From positions 1-64,000 of the forward strand of contig NZ_RWIN01000039.1 of NCBI RefSeq assembly GCF_009761815.1: 64,000 nucleotides of DNA, read 5' to 3'. Positions 9,155-17,467 of the stretch are shown one piece after another (position 1 is the stretch's first letter; each line of letters opens with the position of its first letter). Position numbers and translations under genes: made by a program. This stretch comes from Pseudomonas sp. PB120. Lineage in GTDB: Bacteria; Pseudomonadota; Gammaproteobacteria; Pseudomonadales; Pseudomonadaceae. Under the pieces are notes generated by a model that did not search any database, had not been told where the DNA came from, and saw only the letters and a list, made by a program, of their open reading frames with translations.

Positions 9155-10206
9155 CTCAATCCTGGTGGCTGAACCCGTGCAAGCCGATCAATGCACAGGT
9201 GGTCGAGCAGGCCGAGGCCCGTCAACAGCAATTGACCAAACCGGCCGGTTCCCTCGGTCAGCTCGAGTCGGTGGCGGTGCAATTGGCGGGGATGCAGGGA
9301 CGGGTCAAACCGAGTCTGGATCAGGTCTGGATCGCGATTTTTGCCGGTGATCACGGCGTGGTGGCCGAAGGCGTGTCGGCGTTTCCCCGGGAAGTCACCG
9401 GGCAGATGCTGCACAACTTCGTCAGCGGTGGCGCGGCGATCAGCGTGTTGGCGCGACAGCTTGGCGCCTCCCTGGAAGTGGTGGATCTGGGCACGGTCAC
9501 CCCGACGTTGAATTTGCCTGGCGTGCGTCACCTGAATATCGGCCCGGGCACGGCGAATTTTGTACAAGGCCCGGCCATGACAGTCGCGCAGGGCGAACGG
9601 GCGTTGCAGGCCGGTCGCGACAGCGTGCAGCGTGCCATCGCGGGAGGCGCGCAGTTGTTCATCGGTGGCGAGATGGGCATCGGCAACACCACGGCCGCCA
9701 GTGCGTTGGCGTGTGCATTGCTCGATTGCCCGGTGGTGCAACTGACCGGGCCGGGCACCGGGCTGAACGCGGCGGGTGTCAGTCATAAAGCCCAGGTCAT
9801 TGAGCGCGCCTTGACGCGGCACGGTGCTCAGCGCGGCGATGCGTTGCACACGCTGTTCAACCTCGGCGGCTTTGAAATCGTCGCGCTGGTGGGCGCGTAC
9901 CTGGCCTGCGCGCAGGAAGGCGTCGCGGTGCTGGTGGACGGTTTCATTTGCAGCGTCGCGGCGTTGGTGGCGGTGCGCTTGAACCCTGAATGCCGGCAGT
10001 GGCTGTTGTTCGGCCATCGTGGCGCGGAGCTGGGCCATCGCCATGTGCTGGAAACCCTGAACGCCGAACCGCTGCTCGATCTTGGCCTGCGTTTGGGCGA
10101 AGGCAGCGGGGCCGCGCTGGCCGTTCCTCTGCTGCGTCTGGCTTGCGACCTTCACGGGCAAATGGCGACCTTCGCCGAAGCCGCGGTGGCGGACCGCCCG
10201 GCATGA
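9151..10206 (+). CDS. cobT: Nicotinate-nucleotide--dimethylbenzimidazole phosphoribosyltransferase
   Basis: CobT makes alpha-ribazole phosphate from dimethylbenzimidazole and nicotinate mononucleotide. The 351-residue protein shows the expected [18 protein letters not shown] motif near residue 67, [14 protein letters not shown] around 172, and the C-terminal [16 protein letters not shown] whose glutamate acts as the general base (E317 in the Salmonella enzyme). It follows cobU with a 4-bp overlap. With bluB in the same operon, substrate supply and use are co-regulated. Confidence 0.95.
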   Translation: MTQSWWLNPCKPINAQVVEQAEARQQQLTKPAGSLGQLESVAVQLAGMQGRVKPSLDQVWIAIFAGDHGVVAEGVSAFPREVTGQMLHNFVSGGAAISVLARQLGASLEVVDLGTVTPTLNLPGVRHLNIGPGTANFVQGPAMTVAQGERALQAGRDSVQRAIAGGAQLFIGGEMGIGNTTAASALACALLDCPVVQLTGPGTGLNAAGVSHKAQVIERALTRHGAQRGDALHTLFNLGGFEIVALVGAYLACAQEGVAVLVDGFICSVAALVAVRLNPECRQWLLFGHRGAELGHRHVLETLNAEPLLDLGLRLGEGSGAALAVPLLRLACDLHGQMATFAEAAVADRPA

Positions 10207-10778
10207 CCTTGAATCTCGACCTGTTGCGCCACGGCGAAACCGAACTCGGCGGCGGCTTGCGCGGCAGCCTCGACGACGCGCTGACCGACCAGGGCTGGGC
10301 GCAAATGCGTGTGGCGGTGGTTGATCAGGGGCCTTGGGATCGCCTGATCAGCTCGCCGTTGCAGCGTTGCGCGCGATTCGCTCAAGAGCTTGGTCGCCAA
10401 CTTGGGCTGCCGGTGCAGCTGGAAAAGGATCTGCAAGAACTGCACTTCGGTGCCTGGGAAGGGCAGAGTGCGATTAAGTTGATGGAAACCGATGCCGAAG
10501 CATTGGGCCTGTTCTGGGCCGACCCGTATGCGTTTACGCCGCCTCAGGGTGAGCCGGTTGAGGATTTTTCGGCGCGGGTTTTGGCTGCTGTCGGGCGCTT
10601 GCAGGCGGCCTATGCGGGCGAGCGAGTGTTGCTGATCAGTCATGGCGGCGTGATGCGTTTGTTGCTGGCGCAGGCGCGAGGATTGCCCCGGGAACAGTTG
10701 CTCAACGTTGAAGTCGGCCATGGCGCGCTGTTTTCGTTGAGCGTAGAGCCTGGCGTCATGCTCAAGGAAGTGCGCTGA
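10203..10778 (+). CDS. cobC: Alpha-ribazole-5'-phosphate phosphatase, histidine phosphatase family
   Basis: The 191-residue protein starts [31 protein letters not shown]. The RHGE motif carries the phospho-accepting histidine (His10) of the phosphoglycerate-mutase-like superfamily, and [14 protein letters not shown] supplies the second histidine. In the nucleotide loop pathway this enzyme removes the phosphate of alpha-ribazole phosphate or of adenosylcobalamin phosphate. Family members are broad, so the assignment rests on its position between cobT and cobS. The ATG at 10203 overlaps the cobT stop; note that it shares the historical symbol cobC with the unrelated decarboxylase gene at 6080. 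Confidence 0.88.
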   Translation: MTLNLDLLRHGETELGGGLRGSLDDALTDQGWAQMRVAVVDQGPWDRLISSPLQRCARFAQELGRQLGLPVQLEKDLQELHFGAWEGQSAIKLMETDAEALGLFWADPYAFTPPQGEPVEDFSARVLAAVGRLQAAYAGERVLLISHGGVMRLLLAQARGLPREQLLNVEVGHGALFSLSVEPGVMLKEVR

Positions 10779-10780
10779 TC

Positions 10781-11512
10781 ATGTTGCCGTTCTGGATCGC
10801 CCTGCAATTCTTGAGCAGTCTGCCGGTTCGCCTGCCGGGCATGCCGACGCCGCAGGAATTGGGGCGCTCGCTGCTGTTTTATCCCTTGGTGGGGCTGTTG
10901 TTCGGCGCAATTCTGTGGGCGCTGAACTGGCTGTTGCTGGGCACGCCGTTGCTGCTTCACGCGGCGCTGTTGTTGACCGTTTGGGTGTTGCTCAGCGGCG
11001 CGTTGCACCTCGACGGCCTGGCCGACAGCGCCGATGCCTGGCTCGGCGGGTTCGGTGATCGCGAGCGTACGCTGACGATCATGAAAGACCCGCGCAGCGG
11101 TCCGATTGCGGTGGTGACGCTGGGGCTGGTGTTGCTGCTCAAGTTCACTGCGTTGCTGGCGTTGATCGAGCAGCACAACGCAGCCGCCCTGATCATCGTT
11201 CCCTTGATCGGCCGCGGCGCGCTGCTGGGGTTGTTCCTGACCACGCCGTATGTGCGGGCCGGTGGATTGGGGCAGGCGCTGGCGGATCATTTACCACGAT
11301 CGACGGGCAAGCAGGTCCTGGCGGTGAGCGCGTTGGCGTGTGTGCTGGTTGCCGGTCTTGGCGGCGTGTTCGCATTGGCGCTCGCGGCGTTGGTGTTTGT
11401 CTGGTTGCGGCAGGTGATGCTGCGTCGATTGGGCGGGAGCACGGGGGACACGGCGGGGGCGTTGCTGGAGTTGCTGGAGATGGTGGTGTTGGTGGGGCTG
11501 GCGTTGGTCTGA
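10781..11512 (+). CDS. cobS: Adenosylcobinamide-GDP ribazoletransferase (cobalamin synthase)
   Basis: CobS (CobV) is the membrane enzyme that joins adenosylcobinamide-GDP and alpha-ribazole (phosphate), the last step of B12 assembly. The 243-residue polytopic protein starts MLPFWIALQFLSSLPVRLPG and has the metal-binding signature SGALHLDGLADSADAWLGG near residues 73-91, followed by ERTLTIMKDPRSGPIAV, both diagnostic. Hydrophobic segments fill the rest. It starts 2 bp after the phosphatase stop and ends the operon; a REP-like palindrome follows. Confidence 0.95.
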   Translation: MLPFWIALQFLSSLPVRLPGMPTPQELGRSLLFYPLVGLLFGAILWALNWLLLGTPLLLHAALLLTVWVLLSGALHLDGLADSADAWLGGFGDRERTLTIMKDPRSGPIAVVTLGLVLLLKFTALLALIEQHNAAALIIVPLIGRGALLGLFLTTPYVRAGGLGQALADHLPRSTGKQVLAVSALACVLVAGLGGVFALALAALVFVWLRQVMLRRLGGSTGDTAGALLELLEMVVLVGLALV

Positions 11513-11534
11513 TGTTAATCGGGTGTATGTGCTG

Positions 11535-11563
11535 GCCCCTTCGCGGGCTTGCCCGCGAGGGCA
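11535..11563. repeat. REP-like palindrome downstream of cobS
   Basis: The inverted repeat CGCGGGC-TT-GCCCGCG (11542-11557) is a different REP variant from the GCGAGCAGGCTCGC class. It sits right after the last gene of the cob operon and could act as a 3' boundary or weak terminator. Confidence 0.6.
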
Positions 11564-11606
11564 ACTTCCCAGCGACGAAAATTTTGAAACTTGATTTAAC
11601 ACAACC

Positions 11607-11622
11607 ACGGGTATATACACGC
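11607..11622. promoter_or_regulatory. Imperfect operator copy upstream of marR
   Basis: The sequence ACGGGTATATACACGC, 4 bp before the regulator start, matches 13 of 16 positions of the perfect palindrome before the MFS gene at 12052. A matched site in front of both the regulator and the exporter is the usual arrangement for MarR-family autoregulation, so binding by the encoded MarR protein is inferred. Confidence 0.65.
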
Positions 11623-11625
11623 ACC

Positions 11626-12030
11626 ATGCTCGACTCCCAATGCTTATGCATCAACCTGCGTCGCGCCGCCCGTGGCGTCAGCAGGCATTACGACGGCGCT
11701 CTCGACGGCTTCGGCATCAACGTTGCCCAGTATTCTTTGCTGTGCAATCTGCAGCGCCTGGACCAACCGAGCATCTCGACCCTGGCCGAAGCCATGGGCC
11801 TGGATCGCAGCACCCTTGGGCGAAATTTGCGCGTGCTGGAAGGCGAAGGCCTGCTGACCCTGGTCGAGGGCGAAGACATGCGCAATCGCATCGTCAGGCT
11901 CACCGAGGCTGGCGTTGAGCGGCTGGCCGCCGCATTGCCGGCGTGGGAAGCAGCACAGCAGCGATTGATTGATCGTCTGGGCGCGGAGAAGCGCGAAACC
12001 TTGTTGAGACTGCTGGACGAGCTGGCGTGA
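11626..12030 (+). CDS. MarR family transcriptional regulator
   Basis: The 134-residue protein (MLDSQCLCINLRRAARGVSRHYD...) has a MarR winged-helix domain: NVAQYSLLCNLQRL, then the recognition region ISTLAEAMGLDRSTLGRNLRVLEGEGLLTLVEGEDMRNRIVRLTEAG with the typical wing D-x-R-x-R-x-V-x-L-T-x-x-G. Two cysteines at positions 6 and 8 could be redox sensors, as in some MarR/OhrR proteins, but this is a guess. The ATG at 11626 follows a palindrome-like site found again before the MFS gene, so this is probably a local repressor of itself and of the exporter. Translation further upstream would run into cobS. Confidence 0.88.
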   Translation: MLDSQCLCINLRRAARGVSRHYDGALDGFGINVAQYSLLCNLQRLDQPSISTLAEAMGLDRSTLGRNLRVLEGEGLLTLVEGEDMRNRIVRLTEAGVERLAAALPAWEAAQQRLIDRLGAEKRETLLRLLDELA

Positions 12031-12051
12031 TGCCGGTTTTTCCGATCTTAA

Positions 12052-12067
12052 GCGGGTATATACCCGC
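12052..12067. promoter_or_regulatory. Perfect 16-bp palindromic operator upstream of the MFS gene
   Basis: GCGGGTATATACCCGC is a perfect palindrome lying 15 bp before the MFS start codon and 5 bp before its GGAG ribosome binding site. A near-identical site precedes the adjacent marR gene. The position would let a bound dimer block transcription into the exporter gene. Confidence 0.75.
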
Positions 12068-12082
12068 TACCGGAGAATAACA

Positions 12083-13291
12083 ATGACATCGATGTGGCGT
12101 ACTTGCGGTTGGGTTCTGTTAGGGAGTGCGCTGATTCTTGCGTTGTCATTGGGCGTGCGACACGGTTTCGGGCTGTTCCTGGCGCCGATGAGCGCCGAGT
12201 TTGGCTGGGGGCGCGAGACGTTTGCCTTCGCCATCGCCCTGCAGAACCTGATCTGGGGGCTGGCGCAGCCGTTCACCGGCGCGCTGGCCGACCGCTTCGG
12301 CGCGGCGAAAGTCGTGTTGGTTGGTGGTGTCCTGTATGCGTTGGGCCTGGTGTTCATGGGGATGTCCGATTCGGCCGTGACCCTGTCCTTGAGCGCCGGC
12401 TTGCTGATCGGTATCGGGCTGTCGGGCACTTCGTTCTCGGTGATTCTGGGTGTGGTTGGCCGTGCGGTGCCGCCGGAAAAACGCAGCATGGGCATGGGGA
12501 TCGCCAGCGCCGCCGGTTCTTTCGGCCAGTTCGCGATGTTGCCGGGCACGCTGGGGTTGATCGGCTGGCTCGGCTGGTCCGCGGCATTATTGGTGTTGGG
12601 TTTGCTGGTGGCGCTGATCGTACCGCTGGTGAGCATGCTCAAGGACAAGCCGTTGCCCGTGCTTGGCCATGAACAGACCTTGTCCGAAGCGCTGCGCGAA
12701 GCGTGCTCTCATTCGGGATTCTGGCTGTTGGCGTTCGGCTTTTTTGTCTGCGGCTTCCAGGTGGTGTTCATCGGCGTGCATTTGCCGGCGTACCTGGTGG
12801 ATCAGCATCTTCCGGCGACCGTCGGCACCACAGTGCTGGCGCTGATCGGGCTGTTTAATATCTTCGGTACGTACACCGCCGGCTGGCTCGGCGGGCGGAT
12901 GTCCAAGCCGCGCCTGCTCACCGGCCTGTACTTGCTGCGGGCGGTGGTCATCGGGTTGTTCCTGTGGGCGCCGGTCACGACCACCACCGCGTACCTGTTT
13001 GGCATGGCGATGGGCTTTTTATGGCTGTCGACCGTGCCCCTGACCAACGGCACCGTGGCGACCCTGTTCGGTGTACGAAACCTGTCGATGCTCGGCGGGA
13101 TTGTGTTCCTGTTTCATCAGCTCGGCTCCTTCCTGGGCGGCTGGCTGGGCGGGGTAGTGTACGACCGGACTGGGAGCTACGACTTGATCTGGCAGGTGGC
13201 GATTGCCTTGAGCCTGGTCGCCGCGGTCCTGAACTGGCCGGTGCGTGAACAACCCGTGGCACGGCTGAACACCCGCATGAGTGCGGCATGA
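12083..13291 (+). CDS. Major facilitator superfamily transporter
   Basis: The 402-residue product is a 12-segment MFS permease, with LALSLGVRHGFGLFLAPMSAEFGWGRETFAFAIALQNLIWGLAQPFTGALADRFGAAKVVL in the first third, including the MFS loop motif GALADRFGAAKV. It is probably a drug/proton or organic-anion transporter of the cytoplasmic membrane; the substrate is not visible. GGAG lies 8 bp before the ATG, and the palindromic operator shared with the upstream marR indicates regulation by that repressor. A 40-codon gene begins 2 bp after the stop. Confidence 0.9.
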   Translation: MTSMWRTCGWVLLGSALILALSLGVRHGFGLFLAPMSAEFGWGRETFAFAIALQNLIWGLAQPFTGALADRFGAAKVVLVGGVLYALGLVFMGMSDSAVTLSLSAGLLIGIGLSGTSFSVILGVVGRAVPPEKRSMGMGIASAAGSFGQFAMLPGTLGLIGWLGWSAALLVLGLLVALIVPLVSMLKDKPLPVLGHEQTLSEALREACSHSGFWLLAFGFFVCGFQVVFIGVHLPAYLVDQHLPATVGTTVLALIGLFNIFGTYTAGWLGGRMSKPRLLTGLYLLRAVVIGLFLWAPVTTTTAYLFGMAMGFLWLSTVPLTNGTVATLFGVRNLSMLGGIVFLFHQLGSFLGGWLGGVVYDRTGSYDLIWQVAIALSLVAAVLNWPVREQPVARLNTRMSAA

Positions 13292-13292
13292 C

Positions 13293-13415
13293 ATGAACAG
13301 TCTCTGGCCGCGTATAGCTGTCGTAGCCGTCTGCATCTTGCTGTTGGCCCTGGCGTGGTGGGGCTGGCAGCGGGGCGGGCTGGCGTTGATGCAGTTGGGC
13401 ATGGGTGCTTGCTAG
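13293..13415 (+). CDS. Small predicted membrane peptide, 40 aa
   Basis: A 41-codon frame starts one base after the MFS stop codon: MNSLWPRIAVVAVCILLLAL continuing into a WWGWQRGGLALMQLGMGAC end. It has one hydrophobic segment (residues 8-23), a tryptophan belt and a short C-terminal tail ending in cysteine. I recall similar short GGLALMQLGM-ending proteins in other pseudomonads. The tight coupling to the MFS gene supports translation, possibly as an accessory subunit, but the function is unknown. Confidence 0.6.
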   Translation: MNSLWPRIAVVAVCILLLALAWWGWQRGGLALMQLGMGAC

Positions 13416-13471
13416 CGAGCGGCGAGGGCGAGTAACGTCGACGCGTGACGACTTCTCAAGGATGTAACGAC

Positions 13472-14023
13472 ATGCTGATGCGCTGGCTTGCAGTACCCGC
13501 GTTACTGGTCGCCTTGACCGGCATGGCTCACGCAGCCGAGTGCCCCGAGCTTTTGCAAGGCTCGTTGCCCAAGTTGCGCGCCAAGGAAACCATCGACTTG
13601 TGCCAGCGCTTCGCCGGCAAACCGCTGGTAGTGGTCAATACCGCGAGCTTTTGTGGTTTCGCCCCCCAGTTCAAAAGCCTTGAGGCGCTGTATCAGCGCT
13701 ACAAGGACAAAGGATTGGAGGTGATTGGCGTTCCGTCCAATGACTTCAAGCAGGAGTCCAAGGATGGCGAGGAAACCGCCAAGGTCTGTTACGTGAATTA
13801 CGGCGTGACCTTCACCATGACCGAGCCGCAGAGCGTTCGCGGTGACGATGCGACCCACTTGTTCAAAGTTCTCGCGAAGCAGGCCAGCGCGCCAAAGTGG
13901 AATTTCTATAAGTACGTGGTCGATCGCAAGGGCAAAGTCATTGCCCATTTTTCCAGCCTGACCAAGCCCGACGATCCCGAGTTCATCGAAGCCGTGGAGA
14001 AAGCCCTGGCTTCGCAACCCTGA
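13472..14023 (+). CDS. Periplasmic glutathione peroxidase family protein
   Basis: The 183-residue product begins with a signal peptide ([21 protein letters not shown], cut after AHA), followed by a thioredoxin-fold glutathione peroxidase domain. [40 protein letters not shown] contains the peroxidatic cysteine in NTASFCGF and the usual PSNDF strand; [14 protein letters not shown] contains the catalytic-site tryptophan and asparagine. The cysteine form probably uses thioredoxin-like reductants rather than glutathione. The ATG at 13472 is chosen because AAGGATG precedes it; the earlier GTG at 13445 would lengthen the signal sequence. The role is defence against hydroperoxides in the periplasm. 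Confidence 0.9.
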   Translation: MLMRWLAVPALLVALTGMAHAAECPELLQGSLPKLRAKETIDLCQRFAGKPLVVVNTASFCGFAPQFKSLEALYQRYKDKGLEVIGVPSNDFKQESKDGEETAKVCYVNYGVTFTMTEPQSVRGDDATHLFKVLAKQASAPKWNFYKYVVDRKGKVIAHFSSLTKPDDPEFIEAVEKALASQP

Positions 14024-14035
14024 TCGACGCCCACT

Positions 14036-14073
14036 AAAAAGCCCCGCCTCTGTACAAGAGAGCGGGGCTTTTT
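14036..14073. terminator. Bidirectional rho-independent terminator
   Basis: AAAAAGCCCCGC (14036-14047) pairs with GCGGGGCTTTTT (14062-14073) around a 14-nt loop. It has A-tracts and T-tracts on both sides and lies between convergent genes, so it can serve both the peroxidase and the FadL-like gene. Confidence 0.92.
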
Positions 14074-14112
14074 CAATTCAGGCGGCGAGTGGTTCAGGTT
14101 CGCCGTGAATCA

Positions 14113-15396
14113 TTAGAAGCGGTAGGTTGCACCGAGACCGAAACCGTTTGCCCAGTTTTCATACTTGGCGTTGTAGCTTTGGTTGCGAGGAGCACCGTTG
14201 TTGTCGTTGATCTTGACCGACTCTTCTTTCAAGTACGAGTACGCGAGGTCGATGGTCAGGTCGTCGGTCGGGCTCCAGCCGGCACCCAGGCTGAATACCG
14301 TGCGATCACCCGTCGGGATACGAGGGGAACGGTTTTCGTTGTTGGTCGGAGACTGGTCAACGGACAGACCGGTACGCAGTACCCACTGCTTGTTCAGCTG
14401 ATAAGAAGCACCGATGGCGTGAGCCCAGGTGTCGTGCCAGTTCTGTTCTTCAGTGATAGTACCGAACAGAGGGTTCAGGCCAGCAGGAACGCCGCTGTTC
14501 TCGACGGAGATTTCTTTCAGGCGGCTCCAGCGAGTCCAGGTGCTGCCTGCATAGAGGGTCCACTGAGAGTCCAGCTGATGAGTGACCGAGAAGTCGACCG
14601 ACTCAGGCGTGGTGATATCCAGCGAAGCGTCATACTTCTGGTTCGGGCTCTGACGCAGGGCAGCGAGGCCGACGTAGTTGATTTTGGTGTCACCGTCGAG
14701 CTTGTATTTCACTTTCGAGTGATAGGTCAGGCCGACGCGAGTGGAATCGGTGGCTTGAACCATGATACCGATGTTGTAGCCCAGCGCAGTGTCGTCACCC
14801 TTGATTTTGACGTTACCGTCCGGAGCAAGTGGGTTCGGGCTCAGCGACAGATTCGACTCCAGGGTACCGTCGATGCGGTTGATGGTCGGACCGAAACCGA
14901 TCGACACCTTGTCATTGAAGGCGTAGCTGACGGTAGGCTGGAACGTTACGATTTTGACTTCGCTCTTGGTGCCGAAGTATTTGCCGGCGAAGCCGTTCTC
15001 GTAGTCGGTCACCAGGCCGAATGGAGCGTAGACGCCGAAACCGACGGCCCACTGGTCATCGATTGGCTTGACGTAGTAGCCCATCGGTACGCCCATGAAA
15101 GGGACCATGTCACCTTTATTGGTACCGCTGTTCGGGCGGGAGCTGGCATCACTGATGTCAGTGTGCGCGTCGATAAATGCAACACCGCCGGTCACTTGTT
15201 CGCGCTTGAGGCGCGACATGCCGGCAGGGTTGCCAAAAACGGTGGATGCGTCGTCGGCAGATGAAGATCGCCCGGCAAAACCTGTACCCATCCCGCTGAT
15301 GCTTTGTTCGTTAAGGGCAAAGCCACTCGCGAAGATTTGGGTGGATGCCAAGGTAACGGCGAGGCTAAGGGTGGTTTTGAGCATTACTTTTTTCAT
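14113..15396 (-). CDS. FadL/OmpP1/TodX family outer membrane channel
   Basis: The 427-residue protein has a signal peptide (MKKVMLKTTLSLAVTLASTQIFA, cut after IFA), then SGFALNEQSISGMGTGFAGRSSSADDASTVFGNPAGMSRL, the N-terminal hatch signature of FadL proteins (NPAGM). The remainder is beta-barrel like and ends in phenylalanine (GLGATYRF), as expected for BamA-assembled porins. FadL channels move hydrophobic molecules across the outer membrane. By neighbourhood (glutathione peroxidase, MFS, cob genes) it matches P. aeruginosa PA1288, which I recall as ExFadLO, involved in export of oxygenated fatty acids. AGGAG lies 8 bp before the ATG. Confidence 0.92.
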   Translation of the reverse strand: MKKVMLKTTLSLAVTLASTQIFASGFALNEQSISGMGTGFAGRSSSADDASTVFGNPAGMSRLKREQVTGGVAFIDAHTDISDASSRPNSGTNKGDMVPFMGVPMGYYVKPIDDQWAVGFGVYAPFGLVTDYENGFAGKYFGTKSEVKIVTFQPTVSYAFNDKVSIGFGPTINRIDGTLESNLSLSPNPLAPDGNVKIKGDDTALGYNIGIMVQATDSTRVGLTYHSKVKYKLDGDTKINYVGLAALRQSPNQKYDASLDITTPESVDFSVTHQLDSQWTLYAGSTWTRWSRLKEISVENSGVPAGLNPLFGTITEEQNWHDTWAHAIGASYQLNKQWVLRTGLSVDQSPTNNENRSPRIPTGDRTVFSLGAGWSPTDDLTIDLAYSYLKEESVKINDNNGAPRNQSYNAKYENWANGFGLGATYRF

Positions 15397-15542
15397 TATT
15401 AGAACTCCTGGTGATCACCGGGGCGAAAATTACCAACATTTTCGTCCCAGCGCCATAGGCTGTATGCGTTGATTTAGAGCGGTTTTGTAGGACAATCCGA
15501 CCGGATTCGCGACCTGTTATGCGATCTTGTGAAAACGGCGGA

Positions 15543-16025
15543 TCAGCAGGCGACCTGATTCAGCGGTGAAACACAGGTTTGCCAAGCGTAGGTGAAGTCT
15601 CTGAGGCGTCCTTGAGGCTGGAAGGTCTGGCGCCAGATTCGGGCCATTCCCAGCAGGTCGCCGGCTTCGGGGAGCGGGGTGTTCTGTTCTTCCACCAGCA
15701 GCCAGGCGATGGCAGTGGCGTAACGCAGGTTAACGGTCAATTCAAGGTGCGGGCCACTCAGGAAGGCATGCTGGCTGGCCAGGCCACGGACCAGACTCGC
15801 GCGTTCCGGGTCCAGTGCGAGGTAGTGGTCCCATAGGGCTTGATGGCGAGGTTCGGCGATTCGATACAGGCCGTGTCCACGGCGGTCATGCAGCGCGGTA
15901 CCAAGGGCAGACTGGCTGGCGGCGATGCCCAGCAGCAGGGATTCGGCAGTTGCGCTATGGCGTCCCAGGTAGATCAATGTCGGACGTATCACATAGCGGC
16001 ACAGTTCGCTGGCAGCGATACCCAT
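15543..16025 (-). CDS. Conserved hypothetical protein, 160 aa
   Basis: I do not recognise a named domain. The protein starts MGIAASELCRYVIRPTLIYLGRHSATAESLLLGIAASQSALG and has no signal peptide. The composition suggests an all-helical soluble protein (YRIAEPRHQALWDHYLALDPERASLVRGLASQHAFL). The opening, a short N terminus followed by IYLGRHS..AESLLLGIAASQS.LG, recalls Pseudomonas proteins linked to phage-like endolysin or chitosanase folds, but this is weak. GAGGG precedes the ATG. It lies upstream of the fadL-like gene on the same strand, with about 145 bp between them. Confidence 0.7.
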   Translation of the reverse strand: MGIAASELCRYVIRPTLIYLGRHSATAESLLLGIAASQSALGTALHDRRGHGLYRIAEPRHQALWDHYLALDPERASLVRGLASQHAFLSGPHLELTVNLRYATAIAWLLVEEQNTPLPEAGDLLGMARIWRQTFQPQGRLRDFTYAWQTCVSPLNQVAC

Positions 16026-16190
16026 AAAACCCTCGAAACAGAAATTAGGCGGCGAGACCTGATAGTCAGCGTTGGCAGCGATGGTTGGAACTCAGGCCCG
16101 CCGGAAGCGGATCAAGCCGCTTGAGTTGAAGTGTAGTGTCATATTCGCGACGTAAAGGCCTGTTTTTAAAATATTTCCGGCTTCGAGTTA

Positions 16191-16208
16191 TAACCGTTAT
16201 ATCGGTTA
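16191..16208. promoter_or_regulatory. Palindrome TAACCG-TTATAT-CGGTTA
   Basis: A perfect 6-bp inverted repeat with a 6-bp AT spacer lies 166 bp upstream of the 160-aa gene on the minus strand. The arrangement resembles an operator for a dimeric regulator. No known consensus is recognised. Confidence 0.35.
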
Positions 16209-16248
16209 GTGCTTAGGCATGGTCGGCCGAAGGAGAAATATCGGGCAA

Positions 16249-16280
16249 TAAAAAGCCCCGCTTTTTGAGCGAGGCTTTTG
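16249..16280 (-). terminator. Rho-independent terminator for the 74-aa gene
   Basis: Read on the minus strand, AAAAGCCTCGCT pairs with AGCGGGGCTTTT (one G-T type mismatch) and is followed by a T run. It lies 24 bp after the stop of the minus-strand 74-aa gene. Confidence 0.85.
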
Positions 16281-16303
16281 AGGTGTTCAGTCGTTCTGGG
16301 GTA

Positions 16304-16528
16304 TCAGGCAATCAATGCCTGACGGGTACGATCGATCACGGCCTGCAGCGGTTCTGCGCTGGAGTATTGATCGGGGTACAGACGTTCGCTGTGGCGAGCG
16401 ATGCCGTGTTCGTTGACCAGAGTGAAGCTGAAGCAGCCTTTGCGAGCGGCCATGATCAGGCAGTTCATTGGTGCAAAAGCGTTGGTTAGGGTGCGAATGG
16501 CATCCTGGGTATGGATTTGAGTATTCAT
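16304..16528 (-). CDS. Conserved hypothetical protein, 74 aa
   Basis: The short protein (MNTQIHTQDAIRTLTNAFAP...) has no signal peptide or membrane segment. The centre, CLIMAARKGCFSFTLVNEHGIARHSERLYPDQYSSAEPLQAVIDRTRQALIA, reads like a small alpha/beta fold. TAGGAAC lies upstream of the ATG and a strong terminator follows, so it is probably a stand-alone expressed gene. I recall similar small proteins in other pseudomonads but no function. Confidence 0.65.
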   Translation of the reverse strand: MNTQIHTQDAIRTLTNAFAPMNCLIMAARKGCFSFTLVNEHGIARHSERLYPDQYSSAEPLQAVIDRTRQALIA

Positions 16529-17467
16529 GTATGGGTGTTCCTACAAGCGACACGGATAAGAGCCGTGCAAAATTAAAACGTTCCAGTGACGACGACCACC
16601 GTTGGTCGAACGAAGAACCCGACTGGAACAAAGCAGCCAGTTTGAAGCGCTGATAATTGGCGCGCTTGGGCTGGCAGGTAGGTACTTAGGAGGGCAGGCA
16701 ACACATCAAGGGCAAAGGTTCTGGGCCCGGGGTGAAGATCCTGATCAATTTGCAGGCTGGTTCGGTCAGAGTAAGAGAACTTCGCAACACCCTTTGCATT
16801 CGATTCAAAGGCTGTGTCGGCGCAAGGTTTACCTGGAAACCATCGAGGTGGTCGATCCCGCTTGTTCGGTGGAAGCTTCCGTTGGGAAGGCTGACCGGGG
16901 GGATTTGTTCGACCAGAATTGACTTTCAGCTTGGTACTAACGCCGCGGATACTAACGGATTGAATTGCAGAAGGGAAGTGTGATAGCAAAAAAGATTGCG
17001 CGCGCCCTGGAGTAGCGCAGATTCCGACTGTTGGTCAGCGCCGTTCGTCGACCTTCAACGTGCCTGGATCCGGGGTTTGCCAAGGTATATCCACAGGTCA
17101 GGGCGAAAATTGCGCCGAAAAAGCGCATGGATATAACCGCTTCGAAGGTAGTTGTGCACATAAGTCGGGCGGCTTGTCACCCCCCTGTCATCTTCCCTTC
17201 AAACGCAGTGGGTGCCTGTAACCAAAATTTAAGTCAATGAAAAACATCGGTTTTTTTTACTGGTGAAAAAATCGTCAGTTTGACTGCAGGCCCCATTCCA
17301 CACGGCTTTGCGAGAGTTCAAGGGCGGTTGTCCACTGAGTTATCCACAGCTTCTGTGGATTGTCCCGAGCGCTTGCTCTAGCACGGGCGTGCCGGGTTTT
17401 TTTAGGCTTTACCTGTAAGAAAAAAAGAGTAGAGTGGCGCGCCTTCTGATCTGCCCCACAGAGCTTT
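16529..17467. other. Long region without a recognised gene
   Basis: About 940 bp without a convincing gene. Open frames on both strands (up to 138 codons on the minus strand at 16573-16989) have no family-like sequence and unconvincing codon use. The right part contains DnaA-box-like words (described separately) and, near 17392-17408, a short palindrome GCACGGGCGTGC followed by a T run. It may hold the leader of the minus-strand 74-aa gene, an unrecognised small RNA, or a decayed gene. Confidence 0.5.
17086..17362. promoter_or_regulatory. Cluster of DnaA-box-like motifs
   Basis: A perfect TTATCCACA is at 17340-17348. Near matches are ATATCCACA (17087-17095), TTGTGCACA (17152-17160) and, inverted, TGTGGATTG (17354-17362). 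The last two sites together form an 8-bp inverted repeat ATCCACAG-CTT-CTGTGGAT at 17342-17360. The cluster precedes the sel1-like gene and rmuC. Binding by DnaA is only inferred from the word matches. Confidence 0.4.
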
